Shown here in pieces: positions 1-9,352 of a stretch of DNA of 64,000 nt. The translations under genes and the position numbers were made by a program. Source of the stretch: Pontiella sulfatireligans. GTDB lineage: Bacteria; Verrucomicrobiota; Kiritimatiellia; Kiritimatiellales; Pontiellaceae. The DNA lies in the NCBI RefSeq assembly GCF_900890705.1, contig NZ_CAAHFH010000002.1:434001-498000 (forward strand), given 5' to 3'. The notes beneath the pieces were generated by a model. It was not told the DNA's origin. It did no database searches and saw only the letters and a program-made list of their open reading frames with translations. Within the stretch, counting starts at the first letter, position 1; each line of letters opens with the position of its first letter.

Positions 1-2
1 GG

Positions 3-1835
3 CAAAAGCTCGTTCGGCAAGCCGGCCTCATCAAGTTTGGCCGCACAACCGCCGTCAAGGATGCGTACGCCTCATTTTGGGACGCCAACCTCAACGCCTA
101 CGGCGAAATCACCGAATGGGTCGAAGGCCGCATGTGGAACCTCGAAGCCGACGAAGACATTGCCAAGCGCTTTGACTGGAAAAACGTGCCGCTCGAAGAA
201 ACCGGCAGCCCCGAATATGTCGACAAGCGTCGCTTCATGCGCGACATGGTCGAGCTAATGCACGATCTGGGCGCCCCTGAATTTGCCCGCCAGTACGAGT
301 GGTCGACGATGAAGAGCCAGCCCAACTGCATGAAGCGCACCGACACCGAAGACGGCGGCCTCTGCGCCATCGACTTCCGCGCCGGCCTCGCCCTCCTCCC
401 GTGGCTGCCTATGAGCCCCGGCGACTTTAAGCTCATTTTCGACGGCCTGTTTAAACGCCACACCCTCGTACAGTTCGACCGTTGCGACCTTGCCAAAATG
501 GATGCCTTTATCGCCCAACATCCCGAGGTGTTCGAAGAGGTTCAGCCGATGATCGACGAGCTGAAAACCCAAGACCGCGCCTATCGCCGCTCCCTGCCCG
601 ACATCACCCACCACGGCCTGCGGATCACCTTCGACAAAGCGCTGCAGAAAGACGTCATCGCCGGACTCGTAGAAGGCTATTTGGCCGACGACCTCGTCGA
701 TGAAGCCTTCGCTGAAAAACTGCGCCAGGGCGGCTTGGCCTTCTCATTCTTCCATCTGCTCGGCGCCGTCCCGGTCCTCGGAAAAATGATCCGCCAGCGC
801 TGGGGCAGCAAAGCCTTCCGCCAGCATATGCTCGGCATCTTCACCAAGCCGGACTATTTCAAAATGGCGTTCAAGGCACGCGCTGCGCACGACTTGATCA
901 GCTGGCACCGCGCCGGACGCACCGACGAAGCGCGCACCCGCAAACTCGCCGAAAAGCCCGGCCTGTTTTTCCTTGAGCGCTTTACCGTCGGATTGCTGCC
1001 GATTGGACTGCATCGCTTGGCGCTGCGCCCGATCATCGCATGGAACGGCTTCGTGGCCTTCTTCAAATTCATCTACGACTTTGCCAGAGACGAAGCCTTC
1101 CGCGAAAAATGGTTCCTCGACCAAGTCGCCGAAGGCGAAGCAGACGGCATGCTCTCCAAAGAGGAGCACGATCACATCGTCTCCATCATCAAAGAGCCCT
1201 ACATCGTCAAATATCTCAAGAGCATGGCGGTGCACTTCTGCACCATCCCCGTCACCCAGATCGTCAGCGTCATCACCGGCGGATTTGTTGCCGCCTACGT
1301 GCTCAGCAAAGGCGGAACGAAGACTGACGCGTCGCTGGCCTTCGCCGGCGTGGTCGCCCTCTTCCAGGTCACGCCGATCTCGCCCGGCTCACTCTGCCGC
1401 GGCTTCTATGTGGTCTATCTGATGATCCGCGAACGCAACTGGCGCGACTACCTCGTCGCCTGCCCGCTCTCGTTCGTGAAATACATCGGCTACCTCGCTT
1501 TCCCATTGCAGATGACCACCACCTATCCGCACCTCGCACGTTTCCTTGTCAGCCTGCGCGCCACTTCGGTAGTTCACATCATCCCCGTCTTTGGCGAGCA
1601 TGGCGCGTTGCTCGAACACTGGGTGTTCGACCTCTTCTTCAATATCCCGCAAATTATGGGACGTCACACCAAGGGCCTGCTCACCGCATGGATGCTGCTC
1701 GGCATGGCCGTCATCATTCCCGCGCTGTTTATGGCAGAAAGCGCCAAGAGCTGGATCGGACTGATGATCGCCCTCACCGCCGTCTTCATCTGCCCGCGCA
1801 TCCTCTTCTACCCCATCCTCAGCCGCGGGAAATAA
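3..1835 (+). CDS. Large membrane protein of unknown function (5' end missing)
   Basis: The frame is open from the left edge of the window, so the true start lies upstream; the first in-frame ATG at 132 is internal to a continuous reading frame and I do not take it as the start. About 610 codons are visible. The N-terminal half is soluble. It contains a stretch at bases 240-400 (ending in AIDFRAGLALLP) that loosely resembles the C-lobe of ABC1/Kdo-kinase-like folds, with IDF in the place of a DFG motif; this is a weak inference. The C-terminal half, from about base 960, has several hydrophobic segments compatible with 5-7 membrane helices. A hairpin terminator lies about 170 bp downstream at 2006-2037. 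I do not recognise the family. Confidence 0.75.
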   Translation, partial: QKLVRQAGLIKFGRTTAVKDAYASFWDANLNAYGEITEWVEGRMWNLEADEDIAKRFDWKNVPLEETGSPEYVDKRRFMRDMVELMHDLGAPEFARQYEWSTMKSQPNCMKRTDTEDGGLCAIDFRAGLALLPWLPMSPGDFKLIFDGLFKRHTLVQFDRCDLAKMDAFIAQHPEVFEEVQPMIDELKTQDRAYRRSLPDITHHGLRITFDKALQKDVIAGLVEGYLADDLVDEAFAEKLRQGGLAFSFFHLLGAVPVLGKMIRQRWGSKAFRQHMLGIFTKPDYFKMAFKARAAHDLISWHRAGRTDEARTRKLAEKPGLFFLERFTVGLLPIGLHRLALRPIIAWNGFVAFFKFIYDFARDEAFREKWFLDQVAEGEADGMLSKEEHDHIVSIIKEPYIVKYLKSMAVHFCTIPVTQIVSVITGGFVAAYVLSKGGTKTDASLAFAGVVALFQVTPISPGSLCRGFYVVYLMIRERNWRDYLVACPLSFVKYIGYLAFPLQMTTTYPHLARFLVSLRATSVVHIIPVFGEHGALLEHWVFDLFFNIPQIMGRHTKGLLTAWMLLGMAVIIPALFMAESAKSWIGLMIALTAVFICPRILFYPILSRGK

Positions 1836-1953
1836 GCCGGCGTTTTTTCAGAACATTTTGCGCCCAAAGCTGTCCATAAACATTGAGGGAGTTTCCCTTA
1901 AGCTGGCGACACGGAGGTGTAAATCGCTAACAGATGCCCTTGTCCAGATTGTG

Positions 1954-1982
1954 TTGACTCATGATCGACAGGCAAATAATAC
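1954..1982 (+). promoter_or_regulatory. Candidate sigma-70-type promoter
   Basis: TTGACT at 1954-1959 is a near-consensus -35 box. It is followed either by TAATAC at 1977-1982 (17-bp spacer) or by AATAAT at 1975-1980 (15-bp spacer). No open reading frame follows; the next landmark is a strong terminator at 2006-2037. The promoter therefore points at a very short untranslated transcript. This is pattern-based only. Confidence 0.35.
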
Positions 1983-1987
1983 GCATA

Positions 1988-2037
1988 AAGCTCCTGATGC
2001 CCAGCGGCCCCGGAAAAGCGCGCCGGGGCTTTTTTTT
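1988..2037 (+). ncRNA. Candidate very short non-coding transcript ending in a terminator
   Basis: The segment between the candidate promoter at 1954-1982 and the T-run of the terminator would give an RNA of about 50 nt, most of it the GC-rich terminator hairpin. It could equally be just the terminator of the upstream membrane-protein gene plus a chance promoter match. No known RNA family is recognised. Confidence 0.25.
2006..2037 (+). terminator. Rho-independent terminator
   Basis: GCCCCGG and CCGGGGC arms around an A-rich loop are followed directly by eight T residues. It lies 170 bp past the stop of the upstream membrane-protein gene and ahead of the convergent ammonium-channel gene. Confidence 0.8.
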
Positions 2038-2060
2038 GCATCTACTCCAACCCACGCAAC

Positions 2061-2095
2061 AAAAAACCCCGGCGAACAGGCGCTTGCTGGAGGGG
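2061..2095 (-). terminator. Possible terminator of the ammonium channel gene
   Basis: Read on the minus strand, a C-rich arm and a GGGG arm enclose a roughly 20-nt loop and run into six T residues, 25 bp after the stop of the Rh/Amt gene. The stem is short, so support is moderate. Confidence 0.4.
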
Positions 2096-2119
2096 TGGCG
2101 GCCTAGGAAGGATTCACCT

Positions 2120-3277
2120 TTAGTCGAGCTCCTCTTCGTCGTCATAGGGAGTGATGCGGCTGCCGGCAAACGACAGCAGCTTGCCGGCAACGAGCCCCGT
2201 CAGAATCGCCAGCACAATGGTGATTCCAATTCCTGAAAGCTGCGCGCCGACGTCGATGCCTTTCACAACAAACAGCGCAACCAAGCCGCCGAACAGGCCA
2301 GGCAAGCCGTGCAGATGCAATACGCCGCAAGTGTCCGTCTTCTTGATCAGGTTTTGCAGCTTGTCTTGGATTACGGCAAAGCCGAAGGTGGAAATTGCGC
2401 CCGCACCGATGCCGATCGCAAATGCAATGGCCGGAACGGTGCGGTCGCAAGTGGAGCCAATGGCCACGCCGCCGGCCAGCGTTGCATTGGCAATATCCGC
2501 CACGGAAACTTTCTTGCGGAGCGCCAGCGAAACGAAGTAGGTCGCGAGGGTGGAGCCGCACAGGGCAAGGATTACGTTCACGACCGTGCCGAGGATGGCC
2601 GAGGGCTCCACCAATGCCGCGCAGAAGCTTGGCCAGAAAATCCACAGCACCATGCTGCCGAGCAGCGAAAACCGGTCGCTCGTCGCATCGGCTTCGATGG
2701 GCGTCTCGAATTCCTTTTTGCTGGTGAGGGAAAAAATGGAGCCCAATCCAAACAGCGCGCCGAAGGCGTGGATGACGATGGAGCCGCCGGTATCGACCAA
2801 TGCGCCATGCTCAATCAGCCCCAGCCCGCCTTCGAGCAGTATCCACTCGTTGAGCGAGTAGCACGGAACAAACAGGATCGCCAGCAGCATATATTGGAAC
2901 AGCTTCAAGCGGCCCAGCACGGCGCCCGCGCAAATCAGCAGGCCGGCCGCGCTGAATTCAGCCAGAATCAACCGGTCGATATCGAGTTCAACACCGCCCA
3001 TGATGCCCAGCGAGTCCTTCAGGAAATAGAGCGGGATCGCCACGCTCACCAGCAGATAGGTGGCTGTGGCCGCCGAGCGGCCGTATTTTTTCACAAACAC
3101 CATCAGAAAGCCGAAACCGACCAGCAGCATCGCCATCACATGGATGGCCCGGAAATATTTTTGCACATTAACCACATCCGCCAAGCTTACGGCCCCGGCT
3201 GCTTCGGAACCATGCGACCAAGCGGTCAGCGACATGAAGGCCAGGGCCAGCATGGGTAGTAGTTTAATTCGCGGCAT
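2120..3277 (-). CDS. Rh/Amt-family ammonium (ammonia) channel
   Basis: The 385-residue product begins with a signal-peptide-like segment (about residues 1-26) and then has about eleven hydrophobic helices, as expected for the ammonium transporter superfamily. The first helix reads HVMAMLLVGFGFLM, the form seen in Rh proteins rather than classical AmtB. Both pore histidines are visible: one in SIVIHAFGALFGLG and one in TCGVLHLHGLPG. The protein should be a trimeric inner-membrane channel for ammonia uptake. An AGGAGAG ribosome site sits 9 bp before the ATG. No glnK-type PII gene is adjacent, which is unusual for Amt but common for Rh-type channels. The Rh assignment is good; the direction of transport is not determined by sequence. 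Confidence 0.9.
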   Translation of the reverse strand: MPRIKLLPMLALAFMSLTAWSHGSEAAGAVSLADVVNVQKYFRAIHVMAMLLVGFGFLMVFVKKYGRSAATATYLLVSVAIPLYFLKDSLGIMGGVELDIDRLILAEFSAAGLLICAGAVLGRLKLFQYMLLAILFVPCYSLNEWILLEGGLGLIEHGALVDTGGSIVIHAFGALFGLGSIFSLTSKKEFETPIEADATSDRFSLLGSMVLWIFWPSFCAALVEPSAILGTVVNVILALCGSTLATYFVSLALRKKVSVADIANATLAGGVAIGSTCDRTVPAIAFAIGIGAGAISTFGFAVIQDKLQNLIKKTDTCGVLHLHGLPGLFGGLVALFVVKGIDVGAQLSGIGITIVLAILTGLVAGKLLSFAGSRITPYDDEEELD

Positions 3278-3560
3278 ATCTATTCTCTCCTGTTGTTAGT
3301 TTCCCGACCAGCGGGAACTGCATCCCCAAACAACAGAAAAAGCCACAATGGAGCGTCTGCGCCGAACGGCATAACAGCCCCCCGGGCGCGCCGTATTTTC
3401 CATTGGTTCTGTTGCATCCTCTGGCACGAAGCGGAACCCCAGCCAACCAGCCAGCCACCCCGAACCAACAAAAACCCACTATCAAACACATAGTAGGGAG
3501 CCATATTCTACATGGCAATGTGTTATGGAGATTGATTCGCCGCCCCGCCCCACGTAACAC

Positions 3561-3588
3561 AAAAACCCCGCCGAAAACGACGGGGTTT
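3561..3588 (-). terminator. Terminator, duplicated copy
   Basis: CCCCGTCG and CGGCGGGG arms with a T-rich tail on the minus strand. It is an exact copy of the acyl-CoA dehydrogenase terminator at 3937-3964 and belongs to the same 376-bp-spaced duplication. Confidence 0.75.
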
Positions 3589-3639
3589 GGCTGGAGGGGC
3601 GGACGCTGTCCGCCCGGTCGCACGGCGTGCGACCCTCCG

Positions 3640-3828
3640 CTAGATCGAGGCGTATTCCTTGACGAGGGAGTTGCCCACGATATCGCGCTGAATTGGGTTG
3701 GTGCCTTCGTAGATCTGGAGGATCTTAGCATCGCGCATCATCTTTTCAACCGGATATTCCTTCATGAAGCCATAGCCCCCGAGCACCTGGACGGCATCGG
3801 CGCAACCGACACCAACCGCTTCTACCAC
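3640..3828 (-). pseudogene. Duplicated 3' fragment of the acyl-CoA dehydrogenase gene
   Basis: The last roughly 52 codons of the neighbouring acyl-CoA dehydrogenase are repeated here almost exactly, including [16 protein letters not shown] and the C-terminal [10 protein letters not shown]. One clear change is TNPIQ for TNQIQ. Homology stops near base 3796; the upstream codons up to 3828 (MVEAVGVGC...) do not match the parent, so an apparent start codon here is fortuitous. The homologous block 3561-3796 matches 3937-4172 at a constant offset of 376 bp and includes the terminator. No active-site or FAD domain remains, so it cannot be an enzyme. Confidence 0.85.
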
Positions 3829-3936
3829 ATTCAGGCCGAACCGCCGCTAAGTCCGTAGAGCGGCGTGGGGCCGGATTCCGATCCGGCGCCCCTGCGGATG
3901 GAAGACGGCAGATCGGAGTCCACCGCCACGGAAAAG

Positions 3937-3964
3937 AAAAACCCCGCCGAAAACGACGGGGTTT
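3937..3964 (-). terminator. Rho-independent terminator of the acyl-CoA dehydrogenase gene
   Basis: CCCCGTCG and CGGCGGGG arms, TTTT loop, followed by a T-run on the minus strand, 52 bp after the stop codon of the gene at 4016-5176. Confidence 0.8.
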
Positions 3965-4015
3965 GGCTGGAGGGGCGGACGCGGTCCGCCCGGTCGCACG
4001 GCGTGCGACCCTCCG

Positions 4016-5176
4016 CTAGATCGAGGCGTATTCCTTGACGAGGGAGTTGCCGACGATGTCGCGCTGGATCTGGTTGGTGCCTTCGTAGATTTGCAGGATC
4101 TTGGCATCGCGCATCATCTTTTCGACCGGATATTCCTTCATGAAGCCGTAGCCTCCGAGCACCTGGACGGCGTCAGTGGTGACGGACATGGCGACGTCGC
4201 CCGCATAGTATTTGCACATGGCGGAAATCTTGGAGACGTCCTTAATGCCGGCGTCGAGCGTGCGACAGGCGGCGTAAGTGATGGCACGCGCGGTTTCCAC
4301 CTTGGTGGACATTTCGGCGAGCATCCAGAGCAGGCCCTGGTTGGCAATGATCGGCTTGCCGAACTGCTTGCGCACCTTGGCATACTTGACGGCTTCGTCG
4401 AGCGCGCCCTGTGCTAGGCCAACGCCCTGCGCGGCGATGCCCGGGCGGGAAACGTCGAATGTTTTCATGGCGAGCAGGAAGCCCATGCCTTCGCGGCCAA
4501 TCAGGTTTTCTGCCGGGACTTCGCAATCTTCAAAAACGAGTTCGCGGGTGGCGGAAGCGCGGATGCCTAGCTTGTCTTCCTTCTTGCCGAAGGAGAAGCC
4601 GGGGGTGTCCTTTTCAACAATGAAACAGGAAACGCCGCGGGCACCTTTGGCTTTGTTGGTGACGGCAAAGACGGTATAGATGTCGGCTTCGCCGCCGTTG
4701 GTGATCCACTGCTTGGTGCCGTTGAGGACATACTTGTCGCCCTTCTTCACTGCGGAGGTCTGGATGCCGCCCGCGTCGGAGCCGGCATTGGCTTCCGTCA
4801 GACCGAAGGCGGCCCATTTTTCGCCGGAGGCCAGCGGAGAGAGGTATTTTTTCTTCTGCTCGTCAGAGCCGCCGATAATGATCGGGTCGGCGCCGAGGGC
4901 GTTGGCGGCGTAGGAGACGGAAACGCCGATGCAGTATTTTGACATGGTTTCAACGGCCATGCAAAAGCCGAGTTGATCGGCGCCGAATCCGCCGTATTCT
5001 TCGGGGATGTACAGCCCCATCAAATCCATTTGTGCAAGTTCGTTCAACAGATCTGCCGGAAAGATGCCCTTTTCGTCGAGTTCCGCACGAACCGGAACAA
5101 TACGTTCTTTACCGAAATCGTCGATCAGATCGACGATTTCCTGCTGCTCTTCGGTGATACCCCAATTGATAGCCAT
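4016..5176 (-). CDS. Acyl-CoA dehydrogenase (short-chain/butyryl type)
   Basis: The 386-residue product has the usual three-domain acyl-CoA dehydrogenase plan: N-terminal helical domain, central beta domain with FGLTEANAGSDAGG and the WITNGG FAD-contact motif, and a C-terminal helical domain. The catalytic base is Glu365 in QIYEGTNQIQR, in the position typical of short-chain and butyryl-CoA dehydrogenases. It oxidises acyl-CoA to 2-enoyl-CoA in the cytoplasm and passes electrons to electron-transfer flavoprotein; etfA and etfB lie 1.3 kb upstream on the same strand, separated by trxB. Chain-length preference is inferred. The gene is followed by its terminator and by a duplicate of its own 3' end. 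A (TTTTGAA)4 run lies about 35 bp upstream of the start. Confidence 0.93.
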   Translation of the reverse strand: MAINWGITEEQQEIVDLIDDFGKERIVPVRAELDEKGIFPADLLNELAQMDLMGLYIPEEYGGFGADQLGFCMAVETMSKYCIGVSVSYAANALGADPIIIGGSDEQKKKYLSPLASGEKWAAFGLTEANAGSDAGGIQTSAVKKGDKYVLNGTKQWITNGGEADIYTVFAVTNKAKGARGVSCFIVEKDTPGFSFGKKEDKLGIRASATRELVFEDCEVPAENLIGREGMGFLLAMKTFDVSRPGIAAQGVGLAQGALDEAVKYAKVRKQFGKPIIANQGLLWMLAEMSTKVETARAITYAACRTLDAGIKDVSKISAMCKYYAGDVAMSVTTDAVQVLGGYGFMKEYPVEKMMRDAKILQIYEGTNQIQRDIVGNSLVKEYASI

Positions 5177-5210
5177 GTCTGTTTCTCCTAGTTAATTAAC
5201 CCATTCTTTA

Positions 5211-5241
5211 TTTTTGAATTTTGAATTTTGAATTTTGAATT
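5211..5241. repeat. 7-bp tandem repeat (TTTTGAA x4)
   Basis: Four consecutive TTTTGAA units occupy the intergenic region between trxB and the acyl-CoA dehydrogenase gene, 35-65 bp upstream of the latter's start. Copy-number slippage here would change promoter or leader spacing. Confidence 0.8.
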
Positions 5242-5325
5242 TCGGGTCTGCGACAGCTTTTCTTGTTAAGAGGCCAACGCCAACTGAGTTCTACAAATCA
5301 AAAATCGGCAATCTAAAATTCTCCG

Positions 5326-6246
5326 TCATTCCCCTTGCGCTTCGAGGAAGCGCTCGGCTTCCAGCGCGGCGGCGCAGCCCGTTCCAGCAGCGCTCACCGC
5401 CTGGCGGTAGATCGCGTCAGACACATCGCCCGCTGCATAGACCCCTTCATACTTGGTCTTTACGCCGTCCGCGATCAGATAGCCGACTTCGTCCATATCG
5501 AGCTGTTTAAACGCGTCCGTGTTCGGCTTGTGGCCGATGGCTGAGAAGTAGCCCTTCGCTTCGATATCCGTCGTTTCGCCGGTCTTCACGTTTTTGATCC
5601 GCACGCCGGTCACACCGGTGTCGTCACCGAGAATTTCCTCAATAGTGGAATTCCAGGCCATCTCGATTTTCGAATGGTTGACGGTGCGGTCGGCCATGAT
5701 TTTGGAGGCGCGCAGCTCATCGCGGCGGTGCACCAGCGTAACCTTCGACGCAAAGCGCGTCAGGAACATCGCTTCTTCGCAAGCGGTGTCGCCGCCGCCA
5801 ACCACCACAATCGGCACATCCTTGTAAAAAGCCCCGTCGCAGGTGGCGCAGGCGGAAACGCCTCGGCCCATAAATTTTTGCTCGGACTCGATGCCGAGAT
5901 ATTTTGCTGTTGCACCAGTAGCGATAATAACGGTCTTTGCTTCGATCGGGTCGCCGGCCATCATTTCCAGCTTGAACGGACGTTTGGAAAAATCGGCCTT
6001 CTGAACGGCGTCATATTGCAGGAACTTTGCGCCGAAACGTTCGGCCTGCGCCTTGAACTTGTCCATCAGCTCGGTGCCGTCGATGCCGTCCGGGAAGCCC
6101 GGAAAGTTTTCGACTTCAGTGGTGGTGGTAAGCTGTCCGCCCGGTTGCATGCCTTCAATCACGAGCGGCGCCAGATTGGCGCGGGCAGCGTAAACCGCAG
6201 CCGTCAGACCGGCAGCACCGGCTCCAATGATTACAACATTTTCCAT
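5326..6246 (-). CDS. trxB: Thioredoxin reductase
   Basis: The 306-residue product is a low-molecular-weight NADPH-thioredoxin reductase. The N-terminal FAD-binding motif [10 protein letters not shown] is at residues 8-17, the redox-active pair is C133-A-T-C136, the NADPH-binding [10 protein letters not shown] motif follows, and the C-terminal FAD segment AAGDVSD closes the protein. It reduces thioredoxin in the cytoplasm. It lies on the same strand as etfA (195 bp upstream) and the acyl-CoA dehydrogenase (149 bp downstream); these gaps are large enough for separate promoters, so an operon is uncertain. Confidence 0.95.
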   Translation of the reverse strand: MENVVIIGAGAAGLTAAVYAARANLAPLVIEGMQPGGQLTTTTEVENFPGFPDGIDGTELMDKFKAQAERFGAKFLQYDAVQKADFSKRPFKLEMMAGDPIEAKTVIIATGATAKYLGIESEQKFMGRGVSACATCDGAFYKDVPIVVVGGGDTACEEAMFLTRFASKVTLVHRRDELRASKIMADRTVNHSKIEMAWNSTIEEILGDDTGVTGVRIKNVKTGETTDIEAKGYFSAIGHKPNTDAFKQLDMDEVGYLIADGVKTKYEGVYAAGDVSDAIYRQAVSAAGTGCAAALEAERFLEAQGE

Positions 6247-6441
6247 ATCAGATTCCTTATCGTTGGATTAATGGATGAATGAATTACAGGATTGGGGCTC
6301 CAGTTTCAAACCGTCAATCCATCCAATCCACCAACCGAACCGAAAAATATCGAACAAAGAATGTTGAATTTCGCAGGAGCTGTACTTCTTTATTCATCAG
6401 TTCCTTGTTCGTTATTCGATATTCACGCGGCTTGGCCGCGC

Positions 6442-7446
6442 TTACGATGCTTTTGCTGCAGCGATCTGCTTCTGGAATTCCGGCACGATTTGGTGCAGGT
6501 CGCCGATGAGGCCGTAGTCGGCGATATCGAAGATCGGCGCGTCGGGATCCTTGTTGATCGCGATGATCATGTCGGAGCTCTGCATGCCGGCCAAATGCTG
6601 GATGGCGCCAGAGATGCCACAGGCGATGTAAATCACCGGGCACACGGTCTTTCCGGTCTGCCCCACCTGGTGGTGGTGCGAAATCCAGCCAGCGTCCACG
6701 GTGGCGCGCGAAGCACCGACCGCCGCGCCCAGCTCGGAGGCGAGATCGTAGATGACCTTGAAGTTTTCGGGCTTTCCTACCCCGCGCCCGCCGGAAACGA
6801 TGAATTGCGCGGCGTTGAGGTCGATGCTGTTGTTGTCCGCTTCGTGAACGGATTCCAAACGGCGCATGCGTTCCGGCACGCCGGAGAGGTCGACTTCGTA
6901 CGGAATCTGCTCGCCGGCTTCGCGGTCCGAAAGCTTGGTCTTTTTGAAGACGTTGGAGCGGACGGTCGACATTTGCGGACGGTGGTCGGGGCAAATGATG
7001 GTGGCCATGATATTGCCGCCAAACGCCGGACGGGTCTGCAGCAGGTTGCCTGCTTCAACGTCGAAGTCGAGCTCGGTGCAGTCGGCGGTGAGACCGGCGT
7101 CAACCATTACGGCCACGGTCGGTGCAAGGCTGCGGCCGATGGTGGTTGCTCCGTAGAGGACGATTTCCGGCTTCTTCTCGTTGATCAGCTGGGCGACTGC
7201 GCGGGAATAGTAGTCGTTCTGGTAGTCGGCCAGTTTTGGATCGTCGATTGTATATACCTTCTTGGCGCCAAAGTTGTAAAGCTCTTGGCACAACCCGGCT
7301 CCGTCTGCGGAAGGCAGTACGGCGGCCAGCGTGAAGCCCGCCTTGTCGGCCAGAATCTGGCCCTGGCTGAGGAGTTCCTGCACCACACCGGCAATTTTGC
7401 CCTCGCGCTGCTCTGCGAATACCCAAAGTTCCTTTGTCGTGCTCAT
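6442..7446 (-). CDS. etfA: Electron transfer flavoprotein alpha subunit
   Basis: The 334-residue product shows the EtfA C-terminal FAD domain: [40 protein letters not shown] and the terminal DLHQIVPEF segment. It pairs with EtfB to carry electrons from acyl-CoA dehydrogenases to the quinone pool or to a bifurcating partner. The start ATG overlaps the etfB stop by four bases, so the two are translationally coupled. No etfD/fixC quinone reductase gene is visible nearby. Confidence 0.95.
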   Translation of the reverse strand: MSTTKELWVFAEQREGKIAGVVQELLSQGQILADKAGFTLAAVLPSADGAGLCQELYNFGAKKVYTIDDPKLADYQNDYYSRAVAQLINEKKPEIVLYGATTIGRSLAPTVAVMVDAGLTADCTELDFDVEAGNLLQTRPAFGGNIMATIICPDHRPQMSTVRSNVFKKTKLSDREAGEQIPYEVDLSGVPERMRRLESVHEADNNSIDLNAAQFIVSGGRGVGKPENFKVIYDLASELGAAVGASRATVDAGWISHHHQVGQTGKTVCPVIYIACGISGAIQHLAGMQSSDMIIAINKDPDAPIFDIADYGLIGDLHQIVPEFQKQIAAAKAS

Positions 7447-8225
7447 AGTACGTGTTGCTCCTTCAGCTTTTTAATCAGTTCCGCAATCATTTCGGACGGC
7501 TCGCCGGAAAGGATTTCCTTGTTCAGCTTGACCGGCGGCGCGAAAACCTTGCTCACTTTGGTGGGCGATCCGGCCAGACCGATGTTTTCTTCGACCGGCT
7601 GAAGCTCCTCGACGCCCCAGCAGGGAATCTCGGCCTTCTTGGCAGCCATCTTTTTCTTGAGCGACGGCATGCGAAGCTGGTTGGCCTCTTTTACAACCGT
7701 GAGAGCGGCGGGCTTGTCGATGTCCCAGATTTCGTAGCCGTCTTCGGTAACCTTGTCCACTTTGAAGGTGTCACCAGTGACTTCGACCGCCTTGGCGTAG
7801 GTCAGCATCGGGATATCGAGGAAGTGCGCCACGCCGGGGCCTACCTGCGCGGTGTCGCCGTCGATGGCCTGCTTGCCAAAAAGAACAAGATCAACACCTT
7901 CGATCTTTTTGATGGCGAGACTGAGCGTATAGGATGTTGCCCATGTATCGGCGCCGCCAAATTTGCGGTCGGAAACCAAAATGGCTTCGTCCGCCCCGTG
8001 CGAAAGCGCGGTACGCAACGCTTCGTCGGCCTGCGACGGCCCCATGGAGATGACGATGACCTTTCCACCGTGCAGATCCTTGAGCTGCAACGCCATTTCG
8101 AGCGCGTTCTCGTCGAACGGATTAATAATGCTTGGAACTCCTGCGCGATTCAGGCGATTAGTCTCGCGGTCAATCGTGACCTTGTCTGAATCGGGCACCT
8201 GCTTGATGCATACTACGATGTTCAT
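7443..8225 (-). CDS. etfB: Electron transfer flavoprotein beta subunit
   Basis: The 260-residue product begins MNIVVCIKQVPDSDKV, a classic EtfB start, and carries the AMP-binding segment DGDTAQVGPGVAHFLDIP with the adjacent GKQAIDGD motif. I chose the ATG at 8225 over an in-frame GTG two codons upstream because AAAGGGG lies at proper spacing. It is the first gene of the etfB-etfA pair and overlaps etfA by four bases. Its role is to accept electrons from the acyl-CoA dehydrogenase encoded downstream. Confidence 0.95.
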   Translation of the reverse strand: MNIVVCIKQVPDSDKVTIDRETNRLNRAGVPSIINPFDENALEMALQLKDLHGGKVIVISMGPSQADEALRTALSHGADEAILVSDRKFGGADTWATSYTLSLAIKKIEGVDLVLFGKQAIDGDTAQVGPGVAHFLDIPMLTYAKAVEVTGDTFKVDKVTEDGYEIWDIDKPAALTVVKEANQLRMPSLKKKMAAKKAEIPCWGVEELQPVEENIGLAGSPTKVSKVFAPPVKLNKEILSGEPSEMIAELIKKLKEQHVL

Positions 8226-8353
8226 GAACACCCCTTTCCCGAGTTATAAATAAAGGGGGGACAATAGGTCAGCCGGAGCGCCCCCTCAAGCCCAAACGCC
8301 CACAAGTCATCGGCACTTTCCTCGATCCACCCAAAAACGCGCCGCCCAAACGC

Positions 8354-8390
8354 AAAAACGCCGGATTCCAAAGCATGGAAATCCGGCGTT
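8354..8390 (-). terminator. Rho-independent terminator of cysK
   Basis: Perfect 11-bp arms AACGCCGGATT and AATCCGGCGTT enclose a 12-nt loop. On the minus strand the stem is followed by a T-run. It lies 20 bp past the cysK stop. Confidence 0.85.
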
Positions 8391-8411
8391 CGCCAGCCTC
8401 TGATGAAAGGC

Positions 8412-9338
8412 CTACCTTTCTTCGAAGAGCCAGGTGGAAAGGTAGCGCTCGCCCGTGTCGCAAATCATGGTAACGATCATCTTGCCTCTGTTTTCGGAGC
8501 GCTTGGCCAGTTCGATGGCCGCCAGCACGTTGCCACCGGCGGAAATGCCGCACAGAATGCCCTCTTCCTTGGCCAAACGACGCGCCATAGCACCGGCAGC
8601 GTCGCCATCAACGCCGATCACTTCATCGATCAGACTCATGTCCAGATTGTTTGGAATGAAGCCGGCTCCGATGCCTTGGATTTTATGGGCGCCCGGCTTG
8701 CCGCCGGCAATGACCGGCGACTTGGCCGGCTCAACCGCCACGGCTTTGACCTCGGGCTTCTTGGCCTTCAAGCCAGCCGCCACGCCGCTCAGCGTGCCGC
8801 CCGTTCCAACGCCAGCCACAAAAACATCGACCGCGCCGTCCGTGTCCTCCCAGATTTCTTCTGCAGTAGCCACACGGTGGATCTCAGGGTTGGAGGGGTT
8901 GTCGAACTGCTGCAGCATGATGGCTTCGGGATTTTGTTCAACGAGCTTTTCGGCGGCGGTGATCGCGCCGGGCATGCCCTCTTCCGCCGGGGTGAGCACC
9001 AGCTCGGCGCCGAGCACCTGCAGCAAACGGCGCCGCTCGATGCTCATGCTTTCCGGCATGGTGAGAATCAATTTGTAGCCCTTCGCCGCGGCAGTGAACG
9101 CCAAAGCGATTCCCGTGTTGCCGCTCGTCGGCTCAATCAACGTGGAGCCCGGCTTGATCAAGCCTTTCTGCTCAGCGTCTTCAATCATAGCCACGCCGAT
9201 GCGGTCCTTCACGCTGCCCAACGGGTTGCGCGACTCCATCTTCACCACTACCGTGCCCGGCAGGCCCTTGCCAATACGGCCGAGCTTCACCAGCGGGGTG
9301 TGTCCTACAGTTTCGGTTATGTTTTCATAAACAGGCAT
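8412..9338 (-). CDS. cysK: Cysteine synthase (O-acetylserine sulfhydrylase)
   Basis: The 308-residue product is a fold-type II PLP enzyme. The PLP lysine is K44 in [11 protein letters not shown], the substrate loop is EPTSGNTGI, and the phosphate-binding loop is [10 protein letters not shown]. It makes L-cysteine from O-acetylserine and sulfide in the cytoplasm. The gene starts only 14 bp after the stop of an Rrf2-family regulator on the same strand, so the two are almost certainly co-transcribed, and it ends at a strong terminator. Confidence 0.95.
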   Translation of the reverse strand: MPVYENITETVGHTPLVKLGRIGKGLPGTVVVKMESRNPLGSVKDRIGVAMIEDAEQKGLIKPGSTLIEPTSGNTGIALAFTAAAKGYKLILTMPESMSIERRRLLQVLGAELVLTPAEEGMPGAITAAEKLVEQNPEAIMLQQFDNPSNPEIHRVATAEEIWEDTDGAVDVFVAGVGTGGTLSGVAAGLKAKKPEVKAVAVEPAKSPVIAGGKPGAHKIQGIGAGFIPNNLDMSLIDEVIGVDGDAAGAMARRLAKEEGILCGISAGGNVLAAIELAKRSENRGKMIVTMICDTGERYLSTWLFEER

Positions 9339-9352
9339 CGTCTATCTCCAAT

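Noticed and set aside
3264..3731. Minus-strand frames upstream of the ammonium channel
   Set aside because: They cross the duplicated dehydrogenase fragment in the wrong frame and have no domain or ribosome site.
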